Source of the DNA: an uncultured Oscillospiraceae bacterium
Lineage (GTDB): Bacteria; Bacillota; Clostridia; Oscillospirales; Oscillospiraceae
Assembly (NCBI GenBank): GCA_934630555.1
Contig: CAKTXB010000069.1
Span: 1 to 8,651, forward strand
Length of the DNA stretch: 8,651 nt
Direction of reading: 5' to 3'
The translations under genes were made by a program, and so were the position numbers. Of this stretch, positions 5,200-8,651 are shown piece after piece (positions within the stretch are counted from its first letter, which is position 1; each line of letters starts with the position of its first letter). A model generated the notes under the pieces. That model made no database searches. It was not told the DNA's origin and worked only from the letters and a program-made list of their open reading frames with translations.

Positions 5200-7572
5200 T
5201 TATTGAAACTCTGCGATCGTCACGCCCGTTTCGCCCTCACCGTACACGCCCAAACGGAACGATTTCACATATTTGCACCGCCGCAGCTCGTCATGCACCG
5301 CCGCGCGCAGCACGCCCGTGCCTTTGCCGTGGATGATGCGCACCGACGGCAGATTGGCCAGATACGCGCTGTCCAAAAACTGATCCAGCACCGGCATGGC
5401 CTCATCCGCCGCCATGCCGCGGATGTCCAGCTCCGGCGAAGCAGCCGCTTTCAGCTCGCGCGTCTTGTGCTCTATGATCTTCTTCGCGTTGCCCTTCTGC
5501 TGGTTTTCCAGCAGGCTGACCTCATCCGGCTTTACCGTGAGCTTCATGATCCCAGCCTGCAATTCCAGATCGCCATTCTTCGTCACATGCAGGACCGTCG
5601 CCTTCGAGCCGAATTTCAGCAGCTCCACCGTGTCTCCCGCCTGGATGGGCCGTGCCGGGGCCGTGCGCTTTTTCGCCTCCTGATGCACGGCCAGCTTATC
5701 CTCAGCCTCGTTGAGTCTGCGCCGCAGGTCCGCCTGCCGCGCGTTGGAGTTCTGCACATCGGCTGAGTCCTGCATCTGCTTGCGCAGCTGCTTGAGCTCC
5801 TCCTGCACCGCGTTTGCCGTGCGCCGCGCGTCGTCGATGATATACTGTGCTTCGCGCCGCGCAGCCTGCACTGCCTTTTCGCGTTCCAGCTTGATCTGCG
5901 CAAAGTATTCCTCGCTCTTTTCCTGCTGCTTCTGCGTTTCCTGACGCAAACGCTCCGCCTCGGCGCGGGCCTGCTCCATCTGCTGGCGCTGCTGCTCCAG
6001 CTGCGTCAGTACATCCTCAAAGTCCTTGTCGTTCTGGCCGATCAGGCTGCGCGCCTTGTCCAGAATATGCTCCTCCAGCCCCAGACGCCGCGAAATGGCA
6101 AACGCATTCGATTTGCCCGGCACGCCCACCAGCAGCCGGTACGTCGGCCGCAGAGTTTCCACGTCAAATTCGCACGAGGCGTTGCTGACACGCGGTGTCC
6201 GCATGGCATACACCTTCAGCTCCGCATAGTGCGTCGTGGCCGCGATCTTCGCGCCGCACTGACTGCAATATTCAATGAGCGCCACGGCCAGCGCCGCGCC
6301 CTCGGCCGGGTCCGTGCCTGCGCCCAGCTCATCAAACAGCACCAGCGACCCCGGCGCGCACACACGAATGATCTCCACAATGTTCTTCATATGCGCAGAG
6401 AACGTGGACAGCGACTGCTCGATCGACTGCTCGTCGCCGATGTCTGCCAGCACGCGCGAAAATACGCTCACGCTGCTGCCGTCGTCCGCCGGGATATGCA
6501 GTCCGCACTGCGCCATCAGCGTCAAAAGACCAATGGTTTTCAGCGTCACCGTCTTTCCGCCTGTGTTCGGGCCGGTAATGACCAGGGTGTCAAAGTCCAC
6601 GCCGAGCGACACCGTGATGGGCACAACGGCCTTCGGGTCAATGAGCGGATGCCGCGCCCGGTTCAAAATGATCTTCTCGTCCTGCGTGATCTGCGGCGCG
6701 CTGGCCCGCATGGCATATGACAGCTTCGCCCGCGCGAAAATGCAGTCCAGCTGCACCAGCACAGCGTAGTTTGTTTCAATGTGCTCCCGCCAGTCCGAAG
6801 CCTGCGCCGAAAGCTCCGCCAGAATGCGTTCGATCTCCTTCCGCTCTGCAATGAGCAGCTCCCGCAGATCGTTATTTGCGTTCACGGCCTGCATCGGCTC
6901 AATGAAGAACGTGCTGCCCGATGATGACACATCGTGCACCAGGCCAGGAATGCTGTTCTTAAACTCACTCTTCACCGGCACCACGAACCGATCTGACCGG
7001 ATGGTGATGATCGGCTCCTGCAAATATTTTGCATATGACGGCGAGGAAATGATCTTTTGCAGCGATTCGCGGATCTTCACGCTCTGCTGCCGGATCTTCC
7101 GCCGAATGGACGCCAGCTCCGTGCTGGCCGCGTCGGCGATCTCGTCCTTGGACAGGATGCTCGTAAAGATCCGGTCCTCCAGATACTTATTCGCCATCAG
7201 CTGGAAAAACCACACATCCAGCACCGTTTCCACGCTGTCGCCGTCGGCATAATTCTTCACCTGCCGCGCGCATTTCAGCACGCCGCCGATCTGCAATAAT
7301 TCTTCCGCGCTCAAAATGCCGCCGCGCTGCGCGCGCAGCAGTGACGCGCTCACATCCCGCGCCCCGGCCAGTCCGGGCGTGCCCTTGAGCGAAATAAGCT
7401 TGCACGCCGCGCTCGTCTGCTCCTGCAGCGTGCGGATATCCTCCGCGTCTGTCAGCGGCGTAACGGCGCGGCAGCGCGCCTTGGCTGCCTCGCTCGCCGC
7501 CTGCTCGGCCAGCATATCCAGGACCTTGTCCAGCTCCAGCTTTTTTAATGACTTTTCGTAGAGTTCTTCCAT
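5200..7572 (-). CDS. mutS2: Endonuclease MutS2
   Basis: MutS2 is a MutS-family ATPase with a C-terminal Smr nuclease domain. Proposed family roles include suppressing homologous recombination and, in Bacillus, rescuing collided ribosomes. The 790-aa protein lacks the MutS mismatch-recognition domain, as expected. The core/clamp helices occupy roughly residues 1-320. The ATPase has Walker A GPNTGGKT (334-341), Walker B LVLFDELGAGTDP (410-422) with D414-E415, and the ABC-type SLSTFSAHM signature (387-395). A long coiled coil (about 515-635) leads to a KOW/SH3-like segment (about 643-690) and the Smr domain, with LDIRG (715-719) and HGKGTGVLR (748-756). All key residues are present. It starts 9 nt after the recO stop, with AGGA overlapping that stop, so it is in the same operon as recO. 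Confidence 0.97.
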   Translation of the reverse strand: MEELYEKSLKKLELDKVLDMLAEQAASEAAKARCRAVTPLTDAEDIRTLQEQTSAACKLISLKGTPGLAGARDVSASLLRAQRGGILSAEELLQIGGVLKCARQVKNYADGDSVETVLDVWFFQLMANKYLEDRIFTSILSKDEIADAASTELASIRRKIRQQSVKIRESLQKIISSPSYAKYLQEPIITIRSDRFVVPVKSEFKNSIPGLVHDVSSSGSTFFIEPMQAVNANNDLRELLIAERKEIERILAELSAQASDWREHIETNYAVLVQLDCIFARAKLSYAMRASAPQITQDEKIILNRARHPLIDPKAVVPITVSLGVDFDTLVITGPNTGGKTVTLKTIGLLTLMAQCGLHIPADDGSSVSVFSRVLADIGDEQSIEQSLSTFSAHMKNIVEIIRVCAPGSLVLFDELGAGTDPAEGAALAVALIEYCSQCGAKIAATTHYAELKVYAMRTPRVSNASCEFDVETLRPTYRLLVGVPGKSNAFAISRRLGLEEHILDKARSLIGQNDKDFEDVLTQLEQQRQQMEQARAEAERLRQETQKQQEKSEEYFAQIKLEREKAVQAARREAQYIIDDARRTANAVQEELKQLRKQMQDSADVQNSNARQADLRRRLNEAEDKLAVHQEAKKRTAPARPIQAGDTVELLKFGSKATVLHVTKNGDLELQAGIMKLTVKPDEVSLLENQQKGNAKKIIEHKTRELKAAASPELDIRGMAADEAMPVLDQFLDSAYLANLPSVRIIHGKGTGVLRAAVHDELRRCKYVKSFRLGVYGEGETGVTIAEFQ

Positions 7573-7581
7573 GGTATGTTC

Positions 7582-8322
7582 CTATAAGATCAGCAGTGAT
7601 TTGTAAAAATCGAGCGTAGAAAATCCGCGCTCGAGCTTCGTAATAAGATACGCCTCCGCAAGGTCCGCCAGCTGCTCCAGCGCCGCCGCATCCAGCCGGA
7701 ATGAAAAGATCTTTTTCGCCTCGCACGACGCGATATAGCGCATGGCCGCCAGCGCGCCCGGTCCAAGCGGCATCCGAATGCCGCTGCCGCCCCGGCAGGA
7801 CGCGCACAGCAAACACCCCTCCGACACGTCAAACCGGTCCGGCGTTTCATTGCCACACGCCGCGCAGCCCAAAAGGTCCGGCGCAAAGCCCGACACACAC
7901 ATGGCCCGCAGCTCAAACACCGCTTTCACCTGCGCATTCGGCAGCTGCATCCGGCACAGCGCGTAAAATGTGTTGAGCGTCAGCGGCAGAATGCCAGACT
8001 CCGGTGTATCCTCCTGCGATAAGACCTCCGCGACCTGTGCGCAATACGATGCCAGCGCCAGCTTCTCCAGCTCTGCCCGCAGCGGCATGAACATCTCCAG
8101 CGGCACTGCCTCGTTGATGGTGCGGAAGCCGCGGTTTTCAAACACTGTAAACTCCGAATACGCCAGCAGCTGACACGCGCTTTTGAGCGGACTTGTATTG
8201 CGCCGCACACCGCGCGCGCGCAGCGTCACAAGCCCCTGCTCCTGTGTCAGCACGTTCAAAATGGCGTCCGCCTCCTGATACGGCGTCACGCGCAGCACAA
8301 GGCCGCTTGTCTTTGCATACAT
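7582..8322 (-). CDS. recO: DNA repair protein RecO
   Basis: RecO anneals single strands and, with RecR, loads RecA on SSB-coated DNA in the RecFOR recombinational repair pathway. The 246-aa protein begins MYAKTSGLVLRVTPYQEADA, the typical N-terminal OB-fold (about 1-80, with an ARGVRR motif at 36-41). A helical domain follows, with a zinc-finger-like cysteine set C153-x2-C156 and C173-x2-C176. I chose the ATG at 8322 because AGGAG lies 5 nt upstream and the residues match the family start. An in-frame ATG at 8424 would add 34 Arg-rich residues and would lie within the YqzL-like mini-gene. The era-(yqzL)-recO order is conserved in Firmicutes. Confidence 0.96.
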   Translation of the reverse strand: MYAKTSGLVLRVTPYQEADAILNVLTQEQGLVTLRARGVRRNTSPLKSACQLLAYSEFTVFENRGFRTINEAVPLEMFMPLRAELEKLALASYCAQVAEVLSQEDTPESGILPLTLNTFYALCRMQLPNAQVKAVFELRAMCVSGFAPDLLGCAACGNETPDRFDVSEGCLLCASCRGGSGIRMPLGPGALAAMRYIASCEAKKIFSFRLDAAALEQLADLAEAYLITKLERGFSTLDFYKSLLIL

Positions 8323-8327
8323 ACTTG

Positions 8328-8332
8328 CTCCT
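8328..8332 (-). promoter_or_regulatory. Ribosome binding site fixing the recO start
   Basis: AGGAG on the minus strand, 5 nt before the ATG at 8322. It argues for this start over the upstream in-frame ATG at 8424. Confidence 0.8.
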
Positions 8333-8350
8333 ATGTACCCCGCGCCGCGC

Positions 8351-8455
8351 TCAGGCCGAAACCGGTTCGGCCGTGCGCAGCGCGCTTTTATACAGGATAT
8401 ACGCCTCCGGCGCGCCGGTGTCACAAAACAGTTCCCAAAGCATTTCCGCGACCAT
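8351..8455 (-). CDS. YqzL-like mini-protein, 34 aa
   Basis: Short gene between era and recO encoding a protein that begins MVAEMLWELFCDTG and continues APEAYILYKSALR. The pattern W-x-LF-x-x-TG-x-x-EAY-x-LYK resembles the YqzL family. That family is a small protein of unknown function found at the same place, between era and recO, in Bacillus and many Clostridia. The ATG has a strong GGGGAGG Shine-Dalgarno 7 nt upstream. The TGA is 28 nt before recO. There are no membrane segments, and it is probably a short soluble helical peptide. A 7-bp hairpin (8354-8372) covers its last codons. The gene is easily missed because of its length. Support comes from position, the ribosome binding site and motif resemblance; the function is unknown. 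Confidence 0.8.
   Translation of the reverse strand: MVAEMLWELFCDTGAPEAYILYKSALRTAEPVSA
8354..8372 (-). other. Small hairpin at the end of the YqzL-like gene
   Basis: GGCCGAA and TTCGGCC form a perfect 7-bp stem with a five-base loop on the minus strand, just before the TGA. There is no T tract after it, so it is not a terminator. It could affect mRNA stability or coupling to recO, or be incidental in GC-rich DNA. Confidence 0.35.
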
Positions 8456-8506
8456 AGAACGTCCTCCCCATCGCATCTGGTTCATACTATGTAGGATGGA
8501 CAAAAA

Positions 8507-8531
8507 GCGCGAAGCTATGCCGCAGGCGCGC
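8507..8531 (-). terminator. Possible weak terminator after era
   Basis: On the minus strand GCGCG (8531-8527) and CGCGC (8511-8507) can pair around a 15-base loop that may contain two further pairs. The structure is followed by TTTTT (8506-8502). The short stem and large loop make it weak. If active it would only attenuate transcription into the YqzL-like gene and recO. Confidence 0.3.
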
Positions 8532-8545
8532 GTGTAAAAACTGCC

Positions 8546-8651
8546 TCAGCCGTCGCTGCGATAGCCAAAGTTGCTCACCAGGAACTGGCTGTCGCGCCAG
8601 TTTTCCTTCACCTTGACCCACGTCTGCAAAAACACCTTCGTACCCATGAAC
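8546..8651 (-). CDS. era: GTPase Era, C-terminal end (5' part beyond window)
   Basis: Last 34 residues of Era, the Ras-like GTPase that binds 16S rRNA near its 3' end with a C-terminal KH domain and helps assemble the 30S subunit. The visible tail reads [17 protein letters not shown] and ends NFGYRSDG. The pattern G-x-x-V-F-L-x-x-W-V-K-V-x-x-x-W-R followed by x-x-F/L-G-Y/F is the hallmark of Era C-termini. The GTPase domain is outside the window. The YqzL-like gene and recO downstream agree with this identification. The TGA at 8548-8546 is 90 nt before the next start codon. Confidence 0.92.
   Translation of the reverse strand, partial: FMGTKVFLQTWVKVKENWRDSQFLVSNFGYRSDG

Noticed and set aside
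7187..7816. Minus-strand open frame overlapping recO and mutS2 (209 codons)
   Set aside because: Out of frame with both well-supported genes, Arg/Ala/Gly-rich and without family resemblance.
8323..8424. 34-residue N-terminal extension of RecO from the ATG at 8424
   Set aside because: The extension is Arg-rich, overlaps the YqzL-like gene in another frame and lacks a good ribosome binding site. The ATG at 8322 has AGGAG at the right distance and fits the family.

Overview
The window is a GC-rich (by eye) chromosomal housekeeping segment in which every supported gene lies on the minus strand, so transcription runs from the right end towards position 1. The gene content points to a GC-rich member of the class Clostridia, perhaps the Oscillospiraceae/Ruminococcaceae group. 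The evidence is the era - YqzL-like - recO order, a tRNA-sensing T-box leader before valS, an HPr-type protein with the Firmicutes regulatory Ser46, MutS2, and strong AGGAGG-type ribosome binding sites. The genus is not resolved. I see no mobile element, tRNA or rRNA gene, CRISPR array or phage gene.

Right part (8651 to 5200): the 3' end of era, then a 34-codon YqzL-like mini-gene, recO and mutS2, closely packed. This looks like the end of a ribosome-assembly/DNA-repair operon. Middle (5165 to 4752): a monocistronic unit with a good extended -10 promoter, a 65-nt leader, an 86-aa HPr-family protein and a strong intrinsic terminator. This protein keeps Ser46 but has Tyr instead of the phosphocarrier His15 and Gln instead of Pro18. 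It therefore should not act as a PTS phosphocarrier and resembles a Crh-type regulatory HPr.

Left part (4741 to 1360): uvrC, rsmD, coaD and a DivIVA/ATPase-like coiled-coil gene. The first three overlap (10 nt and 4 nt) and the fourth follows after 12 nt, so they look translationally coupled. uvrC starts about ten bases past the HPr terminator and has no visible Shine-Dalgarno sequence, which leaves its expression unexplained. The segment from 1359 to 1002 is a complete valine T-box leader (specifier GUC, T-box, terminator), followed by the first 333 codons of valS, which runs off the left edge.

The window is mostly conserved core genome. The points worth a second look are the His15-less HPr, the odd start of uvrC, the YqzL-like mini-protein, and the uncharacterised coiled-coil protein between coaD and valS. 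I found nothing that supports a wholly new multi-gene system.
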